This document shows, in pieces, positions 1 through 9,233 of a stretch of 64,000 bases of DNA (the first letter of the stretch is position 1; the number at the start of each line of letters is the position of its first letter). A program made the translations under genes and the position numbers. The stretch is from Paenibacillus sambharensis (lineage in GTDB: Bacteria; Bacillota; Bacilli; Paenibacillales; Paenibacillaceae), in the NCBI RefSeq assembly GCF_003233845.1, contig NZ_QKRB01000041.1:79191-143190 (forward strand), written 5' to 3'. The notes beneath the pieces were generated by a model. It was not told the origin of the DNA. It saw nothing but the letters and a program-made list of their open reading frames with translations, and searched no databases.

Positions 1-879
1 TGGTACCGCTCCAAAGACCAGCTCCCGGACATGATGGAATACGATATACGCAAAGGCAAACGGACGTATATGTATTTTGACGGTGATCCGCTCTATCCGT
101 TCGGACACGGCTTAAGCTATACATCCTTCCACTATCTGAGTTTGAGCCTGAACGAGCTGCGAGCATCGCCGGATGAGTTGGTAACAGCTTATATTGAAGT
201 GCAAAATTCCGGCCCTGCCGCCGGAGAAGAAGTCCTTCAGCTGTATGCACGGTGTGAACAATCCCTCATCCCCCGTCCGGCCAAGCAGTTAATCGGATAC
301 AAGCGGATTTGTCTGGAGGCTGGCGAGTCGGCTCGTGTGCCGATAACCTTCCGCGTATCTGACCTTGCCATCTGGGATGTCAGCCGGGACAGATACTGTG
401 TGGAGGGCGGGCCATACGTCATTATGGCAGGCGCCTCTTCTGCTGATATCCGCTGTACTGCAAAGCTTGATGTAATAGGCGAGGCAATACCCGCAAGGGA
501 TATAACTCATCAGACCCGGGCCGAGAATTATGATGACTATGAAGGCTTCCGCCTTGGTGAAAGCAAGGAAGGCGGAACCTGTACGATGGTCAGCGGTACG
601 GAGGGCTGGCTGCTGTTCCGCAACGTACAGCTGGGCAGCGGTTTATTAACGTTACAGGCACGCTGCTCCAGTGCGGACCTGTCTGGGTCTGGAGCACTGG
701 ACCTCCACCTTGGGGATCTGAACTCCTCCGCTGTGCTTTCCTGCCAGGTGGCATGCAGCGGAGACCAGCAGTGGCAAACAGTCTCCGGCAGCTTCGCCAT
801 AGCTGAAGCCGGTACCGCGGATGTCTACCTGCGGCTGCGAGGCAGAATTAAACTCAGTTGGTTCCAGATTTCACACTAA
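1..879 (+). CDS. GH3 beta-glycosidase, C-terminal part (cut by window edge)
   Basis: The reading frame is open from the first base, so only the last 292 residues are visible. The start of this fragment (WYRSKDQLP, then a KGKRTYMYFDG segment) aligns with residues around 653 of the complete GH3 gene that follows, and the two proteins stay similar to their ends. What remains is the end of the GH3 C-terminal sandwich domain (PFGHGLSY), a fibronectin III-like domain (roughly residues 40-140, AGEEVLQLY) and a C-terminal module that resembles a CBM6-type carbohydrate-binding domain (YDDYEGF). The catalytic Asp lies upstream of the window. The role is probably release of terminal beta-linked glucose or xylose from oligosaccharides. 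It sits 39 bases before its paralogue, most likely in one operon. Confidence 0.9.
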   Translation, partial: WYRSKDQLPDMMEYDIRKGKRTYMYFDGDPLYPFGHGLSYTSFHYLSLSLNELRASPDELVTAYIEVQNSGPAAGEEVLQLYARCEQSLIPRPAKQLIGYKRICLEAGESARVPITFRVSDLAIWDVSRDRYCVEGGPYVIMAGASSADIRCTAKLDVIGEAIPARDITHQTRAENYDDYEGFRLGESKEGGTCTMVSGTEGWLLFRNVQLGSGLLTLQARCSSADLSGSGALDLHLGDLNSSAVLSCQVACSGDQQWQTVSGSFAIAEAGTADVYLRLRGRIKLSWFQISH

Positions 880-918
880 ACATTAGCAAATGCAATCATT
901 ATAAGGAGTGAAGAACGA

Positions 919-3753
919 ATGTCCACTACGAACAAGTATCCGTTCCAGAATCCCGATCTTCCGGTAGAGACCCGCATTAATGATCTCGTATCCCGGATGA
1001 CGCTGGATGAGAAGATCAATCAGATGTGCCAGTACCAGGATGAAATCCCTCACCTGGGTGTTAAACCTTACAAGCATGGAACTGAAGCTGCCCACGGCAT
1101 TGCCTGGCTTGGCGAAGCAACGACCTATCCGCAGCCGATCGGCCTTGCCTGCACCTGGGATGAAGAGCTGCTGAAGCGGGTAGGAGCGGCAATCGGCGAT
1201 GAAGCACGAGCCTTCTATAAACGCAATCCGGCAGTCAATGGTCTGACCCTCTGGGCACCAACAGTGGATATGGAACGCGACCCGCGCTGGGGCCGGACCG
1301 AGGAAGCCTATGGTGAAGACCCTTATCTCACCGGACGCCTGGCCACTGAGCTTGTCAAAGGCCTTCAGGGCGACCATCCCTTTTATCTAAAGGCTGTTGC
1401 GTCCCTCAAGCACTTCCTTGGCAACAACAACGAAATTGACCGCGGCGAATGCTCGGTCAGCATCGACCCGCGCAATATGTATGAGTATTACCTCCCGGCC
1501 TTCGAAATGCCGTTCAAGGAAGGCGGCGCCCAGTCCATGATGACAGCTTACAACTCGGTCAATGGCGTTCCGGCCAACCTTAATCCGGACGTCGTTCGCA
1601 TCGTCAAGCAGCAGTGGGGCATGAACGGCTTCATCGTTAGTGATGCTGGCGATGTTCTGGGTACGGTTAACGACCATAAGTATCATGAAACCTACAAGGA
1701 GTCCGTCGCCCTCACCATCAAGAGCGGCATTGATTCCATTACAGATGATGCAGACATCTCCAAGCAGGCCATCCGCGATGCCCTCGCTGAAGGGTTGCTG
1801 ACAGAGAACGACCTGGATATTGCACTCCGCAATACCTTCCGGGTCCGCTTCCGCCTTGGCGAGTTCGATCCGGATGACCGTAACCCGTATGCCGCAATTG
1901 ACGAGTCCATCATATTAAGTCCTGAACACAAAGCACTTTCTCTTGAAGCAACGCAGAAGAACATCGTTCTGTTGAAAAATGAGAATAACTTGCTCCCTCT
2001 GTCTGCTGACAAGCTGAACAAGGTTGCGGTGGTTGGTTCTCTCGGCGGCATCGTGTACCGCGACTGGTACAGCGGCACGCTGCCATATGCCGTAACACCA
2101 CTTGCAGGCATTCAATCGAAGCTGCCGGGTAAGGAGGTTGTCTTCCATAACGCCTGTGACAGAATAAAGTTAAAGTCCGCAGCAAACGGCAAGTATGTGC
2201 GCCTGACTGATTCGGAAACCAATCCGCTTGCAGCTGACGCAGCCGCCCCCGGGCAGGCCTCTGTATTCGAAGCAACGGATTGGGGCTGGGCCAGCCATAC
2301 GCTGATCGCGGAAGAGAACGGCAAATATTTAACCACTGACGACGAGAAGGTTACCGCTTCCTCCACCCAGATCTGGGAGTGGTTCACCAAGGAAGTGTTC
2401 CATGTTCGTCCTGGTTCGCAGGTTGGCCAAGTGCAGCTGACGACCTGGAATGACCGGCCGGTTAAAGTAGACAGCTCCGCTGGCATCCTTAGCGTGCAGG
2501 ATGGCTCGCGTGAAGAAGCGGATACCTTCCATGTTGACAAGGTGACCGATGGTCTTAAGGAAGCGGTTGAGGCAGCACGCTCTGCTGAAGTGGCTGTTGT
2601 TGTCGTCGGCAACCATCCGCTGATTAACGGCAAAGAAACGATTGACCGGCCTGACATCACACTTGCTGAGTCGCAAGAGCGTCTGATCCGTGAAGTGCAC
2701 GCCGTAAATCCGAACACCGTAGTGGTCATTGTCGGCAGCTATCCGTATGCCATCAACTGGGTGGATGCGAACATCCCGGCTGTAATGTACACTTCTCACG
2801 CCGGCTCGGAGCTCGGCACAGCGATCGCCGATGTGCTCTTCGGCGACTATAACCCGGCAGGCCGCCTGAATATGACCTGGTACCAATCGGTCGAGCAGCT
2901 CCCGGATTTCATGGACTACGATATTATCAAGGGCAAGCGGACCTATCAATATTTTGACGGCGATGTGCTCTATCCGTTCGGATATGGACTCTCCTACTCC
3001 ACCTTCCGTTACGGAAGCCTGAAGCTGGATAACAGCCGGATAAGCGCTGAAGGTCAAGTGACCGTGCAGTTCCAGGTAACGAATGACAGCAGCACGGCAG
3101 GCGAAGAGGTTGTACAGCTCTACGTGAAGGCCAATAATTCACGCGTCAAGCGCCCGTTGAAGCAGCTGAAAGGCTTTGATCGCCTATACCTGCAGCCTGG
3201 CGAAACAAGAGAAGTTACCATGAAGCTGAACGCTTCAGAGCTCGCCTTCTGGGATGTGACTCGTGAACGTTACTGTGTGGAAACCGGAACTTACAGCATC
3301 ATGATCGGCGCAAGCTCTGCCGATGTCCGTCTGCAGGCCGAATTCGAGGTGGACGGCGAAGTGATACCGCCGCGTGACCTGCGCCAGGTTACCCGTGCCG
3401 TCAACTATGATGACTATGCCGGATTCGCAGGTGTAATCATTGATGAGTGCCGGGAAGGCGGCAGCAGCGCCAGCTTCTCTGCAGGCGGCTGGATTGCCTT
3501 CCATGATGCTGAGCTTGGCGAAGGCATTACCTCCCTTGAACTGCGTGCAGCAAGCAGCACTGACACGATCGTTGAGATCCGGATAGGCCGTCCTGACGGC
3601 AAGCTGGCAGGCACATGCACAGTGCCCGCTACAGGCGGCGCTGAGCAATGGCAGTCCTTCACCTGCGCAATCGAAGGAGCTGCAGGCAGACAATCCGTTT
3701 ATCTGATCGCTCAAGCACCAGTTAAGCTTAGCTGGTTCCGATTCACTGTATAA
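919..3753 (+). CDS. GH3 beta-glucosidase/beta-xylosidase with inserted domain and CBM6-like tail
   Basis: A 944-residue family 3 glycoside hydrolase. The N-terminal TIM barrel carries the nucleophile motif FIVSDAGD, with the nucleophile Asp at residue 242 and substrate-pocket motifs such as KHFLGNNNE. The second GH3 domain is interrupted at about residues 414-545 by an insert (ANGKYVRL, ENGKYLTT repeats) that looks like a fascin-type beta-trefoil. A fibronectin III-like domain follows at about 700-800 and a CBM6-like module from about 810 to the end. An AAGGAG site lies 8 bases before the ATG. No signal peptide is visible, which is odd for a protein with a putative binding module. It ends in a strong terminator. 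Exact substrate (glucoside, xyloside or arabinoside) cannot be read from sequence. Confidence 0.95.
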   Translation: MSTTNKYPFQNPDLPVETRINDLVSRMTLDEKINQMCQYQDEIPHLGVKPYKHGTEAAHGIAWLGEATTYPQPIGLACTWDEELLKRVGAAIGDEARAFYKRNPAVNGLTLWAPTVDMERDPRWGRTEEAYGEDPYLTGRLATELVKGLQGDHPFYLKAVASLKHFLGNNNEIDRGECSVSIDPRNMYEYYLPAFEMPFKEGGAQSMMTAYNSVNGVPANLNPDVVRIVKQQWGMNGFIVSDAGDVLGTVNDHKYHETYKESVALTIKSGIDSITDDADISKQAIRDALAEGLLTENDLDIALRNTFRVRFRLGEFDPDDRNPYAAIDESIILSPEHKALSLEATQKNIVLLKNENNLLPLSADKLNKVAVVGSLGGIVYRDWYSGTLPYAVTPLAGIQSKLPGKEVVFHNACDRIKLKSAANGKYVRLTDSETNPLAADAAAPGQASVFEATDWGWASHTLIAEENGKYLTTDDEKVTASSTQIWEWFTKEVFHVRPGSQVGQVQLTTWNDRPVKVDSSAGILSVQDGSREEADTFHVDKVTDGLKEAVEAARSAEVAVVVVGNHPLINGKETIDRPDITLAESQERLIREVHAVNPNTVVVIVGSYPYAINWVDANIPAVMYTSHAGSELGTAIADVLFGDYNPAGRLNMTWYQSVEQLPDFMDYDIIKGKRTYQYFDGDVLYPFGYGLSYSTFRYGSLKLDNSRISAEGQVTVQFQVTNDSSTAGEEVVQLYVKANNSRVKRPLKQLKGFDRLYLQPGETREVTMKLNASELAFWDVTRERYCVETGTYSIMIGASSADVRLQAEFEVDGEVIPPRDLRQVTRAVNYDDYAGFAGVIIDECREGGSSASFSAGGWIAFHDAELGEGITSLELRAASSTDTIVEIRIGRPDGKLAGTCTVPATGGAEQWQSFTCAIEGAAGRQSVYLIAQAPVKLSWFRFTV

Positions 3754-3775
3754 TAAAGAACTCCAGCTCACAGCA

Positions 3776-3820
3776 AACAGCGCCTTAAGCCAGTCGGCTT
3801 CAAGGCGCTGTTATTTGTTG
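3776..3820 (+). terminator. Rho-independent terminator of the GH3 pair
   Basis: An 11-bp perfect stem (3776-3786 with 3802-3812, AACAGCGCCTT) encloses a nested AAGCC/GGCTT hairpin and is followed by the T-rich TATTTGTTGTT. It lies 23 bases after the GH3 stop codon. Confidence 0.9.
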
Positions 3821-3863
3821 TTCGTACTGCCTCCTGTTGTAATGGATATAGGATTAAAGCTAT

Positions 3864-4334
3864 TTAGCCTATAAGCTCCTGAGCTGTTATCTTGTGACCG
3901 CCTCTTACGTTGCGCCATAGTACCGAGATGGACCTGAACGGACCGACTGGCAAGGCCCACCATCCAAACATCAGCGTTATCAAACTGAACAGCATTCCCT
4001 GCAGTAGAGTGAAATGAACTTCTCTCACAAACAAGCGGCTCGTCCGCCGTGTACTGAATATGCCAAAAGAGACCGCTGCATCAAATTGTACAAACTTCGT
4101 ATGACGGTCAATCTCGATATGGTTATAAAAGGCTCGGTCCGATAATATCTGGAGCCGGTTCGCGTCCAGCCACATTCGAAACTTCTCCTGCTCGCGCCGG
4201 TCATGCCGCAGAACCAAGTAAATCCCCAGTAAAATCGTACCAATTACAAGCTGCAATACTAAATCTGCAGGACTAACGCCAAATACGGCTGCACCAAAAA
4301 AACAGACAGCATAGACAAGTGTTAAAACCTCCAT
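3864..4334 (-). CDS. Small membrane protein of unknown function
   Basis: A 156-residue protein I do not recognise. It shows two hydrophobic segments near the N-terminus (about residues 3-20 and 26-43), a charged middle region of about 65 residues (RHDRREQEKFRMW onwards) and a third hydrophobic segment around 110-130 ending in a Trp-Trp pair. A GGGGAGG site lies 5 bases before the ATG. It converges on the GH3 genes and is divergent from the DUF421 gene, with 195 bases between the two starts. The middle region may be a small cytoplasmic domain. No function is assigned. Confidence 0.7.
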   Translation of the reverse strand: MEVLTLVYAVCFFGAAVFGVSPADLVLQLVIGTILLGIYLVLRHDRREQEKFRMWLDANRLQILSDRAFYNHIEIDRHTKFVQFDAAVSFGIFSTRRTSRLFVREVHFTLLQGMLFSLITLMFGWWALPVGPFRSISVLWRNVRGGHKITAQELIG

Positions 4335-4529
4335 TAGGTCCTCCCCATTCCAATACGACTAGGCAGCTATGTTTTATATCGGAAGCGGTTAAAGGTTATT
4401 GAAGATGTTTTCGTTCACGACATTTTGCAAATTCCTTTCATTATCGTTTCAGCCTGAGCTTTTTAGATCATGTCTGTCAGGGGTAAACGTAACCTAAAGG
4501 AAACTTAACGGTGAAGAGAGGAGATTGGT

Positions 4530-4994
4530 ATGTTTTTTGACTCTTGGATGGATCTGCTGCGTATCCTGGTGATCGGGGTGCTAGCTTACGTCTACTTGGT
4601 CATTCTCGTGCGGGTTGCCGGCAAGCGTACCCTCTCGAAGATGAATGCCTTTGACCTCGTCGTGACCGTGGCGATCGGTTCCACGCTGGCGACAGTAGTG
4701 CTTAATAAGGATATCTCACTTACGGAAGGCATACTGGCATTGACCCTGCTGGTCGGCCTGCAGTACCTGGTCGCCTGGTCGGCTGTACGAAGTGACCGTT
4801 TCGAGGAAATGATTAAATCGGAGCCGCAGCTGCTGTATTACAAGGGGGAATTCAGGCGGGAGGCCATGCGCAAGGAACGGGTAGTCGAGAACGAGGTCAT
4901 GCAGTATGTACGCACCCAGGGAATGATGGAGCTAGATCAAGTTGAGGCAGTCATTCTAGAGACGAATGGCAAGATGTCCGTTATTAAGAAGTAA
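4530..4994 (+). CDS. DUF421 family membrane protein (YetF/YdfR-like, short form)
   Basis: A 154-residue protein with three N-terminal hydrophobic segments (LRILVIGVLAYVYLVILV, a VTVAIGSTLA stretch, and LALTLLVGLQYLVAW) followed by a cytoplasmic alpha/beta domain containing LYYKGEFRREAMRKERV, the hallmark of DUF421. B. subtilis YetF-type proteins are longer, so this is the short form of the family. Members are inner-membrane proteins of poorly known role; some have been linked to stress or spore functions. The GAGAGGAG site lies 8 bases before the ATG. It is a single gene between a divergent membrane-protein gene and a bidirectional terminator. Confidence 0.85.
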   Translation: MFFDSWMDLLRILVIGVLAYVYLVILVRVAGKRTLSKMNAFDLVVTVAIGSTLATVVLNKDISLTEGILALTLLVGLQYLVAWSAVRSDRFEEMIKSEPQLLYYKGEFRREAMRKERVVENEVMQYVRTQGMMELDQVEAVILETNGKMSVIKK

Positions 4995-5012
4995 GACGGC
5001 TAGTCACAAAAG

Positions 5013-5053
5013 AAGAGGACTGCCGCCGGAATTCCCGGTGTGGCAGTCCTCTT
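5013..5053. terminator. Bidirectional terminator between DUF421 gene and alpha-xylosidase gene
   Basis: A perfect 12-bp stem, AAGAGGACTGCC (5013-5024) with GGCAGTCCTCTT (5042-5053), lies between two convergent genes and serves both. A second small inverted repeat (CTGCAG at 5059 and 5074) follows on the side of the alpha-xylosidase gene. Confidence 0.85.
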
Positions 5054-5093
5054 GCTCCCTGCAGCCCTGTAAGCTGCAGGAGTATATATTCGG

Positions 5094-7409
5094 TTACAGC
5101 TGGATGATCAGGCTTCCAGCACTCGGCGTCAGCTTCACGCCTTCAGCCGATTGTGCCTGCGAAGCGCCTTCAGCCGATGTGATGCTTGAGATGCCGCGCA
5201 GCACGAGATGCCAAGGCTTCGATGCGCCCTCTGCGGTTACTTCAATCGTACTGCCTGTGCGAACTGCACGAACTGTCAGCTCTTCCCTGCCGTCCATTCC
5301 GCAGACAACTGTCCTCGCTTCAGCACCATCTTCAAGCTCGAACAGATGGAGCGTTACGTCATCGGCAAAATCATAATCCGGACGCTGGTTGTCCTTGCCG
5401 ATCGCAATCAGGCTGTTCGGGCGTACCAGCAGCGGCATTGTCATGTAGCCGTGCTGCTCCTGCACCCATCTGCCGCCTTCAATCACTTCACCAGTGATCA
5501 GATTCGTCCAGCGGCCAGCCGGCACGTAGTAATCAGCCAAGCCTTCTGTATTGAAGATCGGCGCTACAAGCAGCTGCTCGCCCAGCATATACTGCCGGTC
5601 CAGATGGTGGGTTGTGCGGTCCTCAGGGAATTCCAGAACCATTGCCCGCATCATCGGCAGGCCGCGTTTGCTCGCTTCGACCGCATACGGGAATAGATGC
5701 GGCATCAGTGCACTCTTCAGCTCCGTGAAATAGCGGAGGACATCAACAGACTCCTCGTCGAACAGCCATGGCACCCGGTACGACTCATTCCCGTGAAGGC
5801 GGCTGTGTGAGGACATCAAGCCAAAGGCTACCCAGCGCTTGTAAATATCCGGCGGAGCAGTCGCCTCGAATCCGCTTATATCATGACTCCAGAAGCCAAA
5901 GCCCGACAGGCCGAGCGACAGGCCGCCGCGCAGCGTTTCCGCCATGGAATCGTACGTCGCCGAGCAGTCGCCGCCCCAGTGAACCGGGAACTGCTGACCG
6001 CCGGCTGTCGCAGAACGTGCGAACAGCATCGCCTCGTTCTTGCCGAGCTTGTCTTCGAGCACCTCGAATACCGCCTTGTTGTACAGGAACGTGTAATAAT
6101 TATGCATCTTCTGCGGATTAGAGCCATCATAATAAACGACATCAGTCGGAATGCGTTCGCCGAAGTCTGTCTTGAAGCAGTCGACACCCATATCGACTAG
6201 ACGCTCCAGATGCGACTTATACCAGCGGACGGCATCCGGATTCGTAAAATCAACCAGCCCCATGCCGGCCTGCCACTTGTCCCACTGCCACACATCGCCG
6301 TTTGGCTTCTTCACAAGATAACCCTTCTCGGCGCCTTCCTTGAACAGCGGCGACTTCTGGGCAATATACGAGTTGATCCATACGCAGATCTTCAGGCCGC
6401 GGTCCTTCAGACGGCGCAGCATGCCTTCCGGGTCCGGGAACATGTCCGGGTCCCACTCAAAATCGCACCACTGATATTCCTTCATCCAGAAGCAGTCAAA
6501 ATGGAACACATGCAGCGGAATATTGCGCTCTGCCATGCCTTCGATAAAGCTGTTAACCGTCGCCTCGTCATAATCGGTCGTGAACGATGTGGTCAGCCAG
6601 AGGCCGAACGACCATGCCGGAGGAAGCGCGGGCTTGCCTGTCAGCGCCGTGTAGTTGTCAAGCACGTCCTTCAGCGTGTCGCCGCCAATAATGAAGTACT
6701 CCAGGCTCTCGCCCGGAACGCTGAAGCCAACCTTGGATACAACCTCGGAGCCCACCTCAAAGGATACGCGTTCCGGGTGATTGACGAATACGCCATAGCC
6801 GGCACTAGACAGGTAGAACGGCACATTCTTGTAAGCCTGCTCACTGCTTGTGCCGCCGTCCTCGTTCCAGATATCAACCACTTGGCCATTCTTGACGAAC
6901 GGAGTGAAGCGTTCGCCGAGACCATAGATTTGTTCCCCTACGCCTAAGTCCAGCATTTCACGGAAATACGGCTGTCCCTTCTCATCCTGAAGATAAGCCG
7001 CTCCTTTGATTGAGGTACCTGTCAGACGTTTGCCGCCATATAGAAAATCCAGTGCAAATCCGCCCTTGGTACGGATCTTGGCAGTTAGCGAGCCGTTCTG
7101 GTACATAACATGATTGCCATGATTGGCAATATCTGCTTGTACTGAAGCGTCATGTGCTGTTTCAAACTCCGGCCCAACCTTGCGTATTCCGGCATGATGC
7201 GTCCAGCGCACCCGGATAACATCCTTAAGCGGCGAGCTGAATTCCGCCGTAAGCATCGTACCGTTGAGGGTATCGCCTTTCTTCTCCACAAACTTGCAGG
7301 CGGAGTATACGGATAAATCGCTGCCGCTGACCTGCACATCACGAACATCGATCGGATAGGAAATGGTAACGCCTTCACGAATTTGCCAATAACCGTCGGT
7401 AAACTTCAT
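5094..7409 (-). CDS. yicI: GH31 alpha-xylosidase (YicI type)
   Basis: A 771-residue family 31 glycosidase, almost the same length as E. coli YicI (772). The catalytic nucleophile is Asp415 in CFKTDFGE and the acid/base is Asp481 in HWGGDC, each one residue from the YicI positions 416 and 482. Such enzymes remove alpha-1,6-linked xylose from the non-reducing end of xyloglucan oligosaccharides (isoprimeverose) in the cytoplasm. No signal peptide is seen. An AGGGAGGG site precedes the ATG. The divergent AraC-type regulator gene starts 125 bases away and probably controls it. With the GH3 enzymes this makes a plausible xyloglucan oligosaccharide degradation set, which is an inference from context. 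Confidence 0.95.
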   Translation of the reverse strand: MKFTDGYWQIREGVTISYPIDVRDVQVSGSDLSVYSACKFVEKKGDTLNGTMLTAEFSSPLKDVIRVRWTHHAGIRKVGPEFETAHDASVQADIANHGNHVMYQNGSLTAKIRTKGGFALDFLYGGKRLTGTSIKGAAYLQDEKGQPYFREMLDLGVGEQIYGLGERFTPFVKNGQVVDIWNEDGGTSSEQAYKNVPFYLSSAGYGVFVNHPERVSFEVGSEVVSKVGFSVPGESLEYFIIGGDTLKDVLDNYTALTGKPALPPAWSFGLWLTTSFTTDYDEATVNSFIEGMAERNIPLHVFHFDCFWMKEYQWCDFEWDPDMFPDPEGMLRRLKDRGLKICVWINSYIAQKSPLFKEGAEKGYLVKKPNGDVWQWDKWQAGMGLVDFTNPDAVRWYKSHLERLVDMGVDCFKTDFGERIPTDVVYYDGSNPQKMHNYYTFLYNKAVFEVLEDKLGKNEAMLFARSATAGGQQFPVHWGGDCSATYDSMAETLRGGLSLGLSGFGFWSHDISGFEATAPPDIYKRWVAFGLMSSHSRLHGNESYRVPWLFDEESVDVLRYFTELKSALMPHLFPYAVEASKRGLPMMRAMVLEFPEDRTTHHLDRQYMLGEQLLVAPIFNTEGLADYYVPAGRWTNLITGEVIEGGRWVQEQHGYMTMPLLVRPNSLIAIGKDNQRPDYDFADDVTLHLFELEDGAEARTVVCGMDGREELTVRAVRTGSTIEVTAEGASKPWHLVLRGISSITSAEGASQAQSAEGVKLTPSAGSLIIQL

Positions 7410-7469
7410 TTGAGATCCCTCCCTGTCTATGCTTATAATGATATTGACAATCCGCGATCATTTCTCACC

Positions 7470-7500
7470 CGATTTTGCCTTTCTTTATCACGATTTTGAC
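7470..7500. promoter_or_regulatory. Candidate AraC-type operator (direct repeat)
   Basis: CGATTTTGCC at 7470-7479 and CGATTTTGAC at 7491-7500 are direct repeats matching at 9 of 10 positions, spaced 21 bp (two helical turns) start to start. They lie in the shared upstream region of the divergent alpha-xylosidase and AraC regulator genes. This is the usual geometry of a site bound by an AraC-family protein with two helix-turn-helix motifs. Confidence 0.5.
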
Positions 7501-7534
7501 ATTTAACTATTATTACACGCCAGGAGGCGGGTCT

Positions 7535-8428
7535 ATGAACAAGGCAACGCTGAAGGAAAACCGCAAGCACGGCGACCCGGTCTATCCGGTGAGCACCTAT
7601 GATATACATGTTGCCTCTGACGAGCCGCTGCTGGACCTGCATTGGCATGATGAGCTTGAGCTGCTGCTGGTCACGGAGGGGCAGGCCGTCTTCCGGGTGG
7701 ATGTTCATGATTACGAGGTGAAAGCAGGCGAAGCCATCTTCGTCAATTCTGGCGAGCTTCATTCGGGTTATGTGGCAGGCAGTTCAGCCTGCTCCTTCGA
7801 GGCGGTCGTCTTTCATGCGGAGCTGCTGGGCGGCGGTGCAATCGATATTGTGCACGATCAATATATACAGCCTCTTATGCGGAAAAATTACACTGTTCCC
7901 GTCCATATCACGGGACAGACGGGAGAAGGCCGCGATATACTCGGGATGCTTAACAGCCTGTTTGCCGTCAACAGGTCAAAGTCCCCTGTATATGAGCTGA
8001 CAACCAAAGGCCTGCTGTGCCTGATCCTCTCCAAGCTTCTGCTGCTTGGCGTTCCGGGCGATCTAGGCAAGAAAGCACGAACGGGCAGCTACCGGATCGA
8101 CCGGCTGAAGAAGGTCATTCAATATATTGAACAGCATTACCCGGAGCCTATTCTGCTTAAGGAACTGGCAGGCCAGGTATCTATGAGCGAAGCGTACTTC
8201 TGCCGGTTCTTTAAGAACATCACGACCAAGAGCCCTGTATCGTACATTAATGATTACCGCGTACAGCAAGCAGCGCTGCTGCTTCGCCAAACCGACAAGA
8301 AGGTAATGGAAGTCGCACTTGATGTCGGCTTCAACAATCTTAGCTACTTCAACACTATGTTCAAGCAGCGCTTCGGCTGCACGCCTGTTACGTACCGCAA
8401 GCGTGAACAGGATACAGAGCCGTTATGA
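7535..8428 (+). CDS. AraC family transcriptional regulator (cupin sensor)
   Basis: A 297-residue regulator. The N-terminal half is a cupin-like sugar-sensing domain (LHWHDELELLLVTEG, then GEAIFVNSGELHSG). The C-terminal hundred residues carry the two helix-turn-helix motifs of the AraC family (MSEAYFCRFFK and VALDVGFNNLSYFNTMFKQRFG). I place the start at the ATG at 7535 because AGGAGG lies 7 bases before it; an in-frame ATG 60 bases upstream has no such site. It is divergent from the GH31 alpha-xylosidase gene and is probably its activator, responding to a xylose-containing ligand. Confidence 0.92.
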   Translation: MNKATLKENRKHGDPVYPVSTYDIHVASDEPLLDLHWHDELELLLVTEGQAVFRVDVHDYEVKAGEAIFVNSGELHSGYVAGSSACSFEAVVFHAELLGGGAIDIVHDQYIQPLMRKNYTVPVHITGQTGEGRDILGMLNSLFAVNRSKSPVYELTTKGLLCLILSKLLLLGVPGDLGKKARTGSYRIDRLKKVIQYIEQHYPEPILLKELAGQVSMSEAYFCRFFKNITTKSPVSYINDYRVQQAALLLRQTDKKVMEVALDVGFNNLSYFNTMFKQRFGCTPVTYRKREQDTEPL

Positions 8429-8433
8429 CGACA

Positions 8434-8511
8434 GAAGCGGCAGACTGTACTAGTATTAGAATGCTCCCGCCCCCTAATATGCGTGTCAGACTGCCGCTTC
8501 ATTTTGTTATT
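8434..8511 (+). terminator. Terminator after the AraC regulator gene
   Basis: GAAGCGGCAG (8434-8443) pairs perfectly with CTGCCGCTTC (8491-8500), followed by ATTTTGTTATT. The loop is long (47 bases). It sits between convergent genes. Confidence 0.65.
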
Positions 8512-8535
8512 ATAGAACATGTAATGCAGATAACC

Positions 8536-9192
8536 TTAGCTGCGCTGCCAATCAAATCCCACTGCATTCAGGAAGGCACGGGCAAGCACCATATGACCGG
8601 CCTGAGTGGGATGTACCCTGTCCCATGCTAGAGTAGCGGAATACAGCTCCTTTAATACCTTATTAAAGGCAGCTTGGGTGTCGATAAACAGCGCACCTTG
8701 CTCCTCTGCTATTCGCTTGACCACCAAGCCGTACTCATTCATCTTCTGCCGCATCTTGTCCTGTTCATTAGACTCCAGATAGAACGGAGTCATCAGAACC
8801 AGCTGCTTCACCCGCGGCTTGACGGCAGATGTCAATTCCCGAAGCGTATGTTCATACTCATCCATATAGACATGCCATTCCTTAATATTCGGCACATCGA
8901 ACTGCCGCCACACATCATTGATCCCGATCATCACTGCCAGCCAGTCCGGCTCCTGGTTAATAACATCCTCCTGCCATCTGGCCTTCAGGTCACGGACCGT
9001 ATTGCCGCCGATTCCTTTGTTGACAACCCGGATGCCAAGCTCCGGATAGACGGCCTGCAGCATCGCGTCAACCAGTGACACGTAGCCTTTGCCGAGTGCA
9101 CCGAAGAGCCCTTCCCCTTCCGGCTTTGCCCTTTCGCAATCTGTGATTGAATCGCCGATGAACAACAGCTTCTGTCCCTGCTCCAGCTTCAT
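8536..9192 (-). CDS. SGNH/GDSL hydrolase (lipase/esterase-like)
   Basis: A 218-residue SGNH-fold hydrolase. The block I motif is IGDSITD (catalytic Ser about residue 15), the block II Gly is in NKGIGGNTV, block III is MIGINDVWR with the oxyanion Asn, and the C-terminal DRVHPTQAGH holds the catalytic Asp and His. No signal peptide is visible. Cytoplasmic members of this kind often remove acetyl or other acyl groups from sugars, which fits a setting of polysaccharide enzymes, but the substrate is not known. A GGAG site precedes the ATG by 7 bases. A cre-like site lies 42 bases upstream of the start. Confidence 0.9.
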   Translation of the reverse strand: MKLEQGQKLLFIGDSITDCERAKPEGEGLFGALGKGYVSLVDAMLQAVYPELGIRVVNKGIGGNTVRDLKARWQEDVINQEPDWLAVMIGINDVWRQFDVPNIKEWHVYMDEYEHTLRELTSAVKPRVKQLVLMTPFYLESNEQDKMRQKMNEYGLVVKRIAEEQGALFIDTQAAFNKVLKELYSATLAWDRVHPTQAGHMVLARAFLNAVGFDWQRS

Positions 9193-9233
9193 ATGTATGC
9201 TCCTCTCTCTGCACTTGTTAACCTGCCAGTTGG

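Noticed and set aside
4380..4393. GGAAGCGGTTAAA as a cre site upstream of the small membrane protein gene
   Set aside because: Three fixed positions of the consensus fail and the neighbouring genes are not metabolic.
6210..6947. Long open frame on the plus strand inside the alpha-xylosidase gene
   Set aside because: It is the antisense of a gene with intact catalytic motifs, and it has no recognisable protein features or ribosome site.
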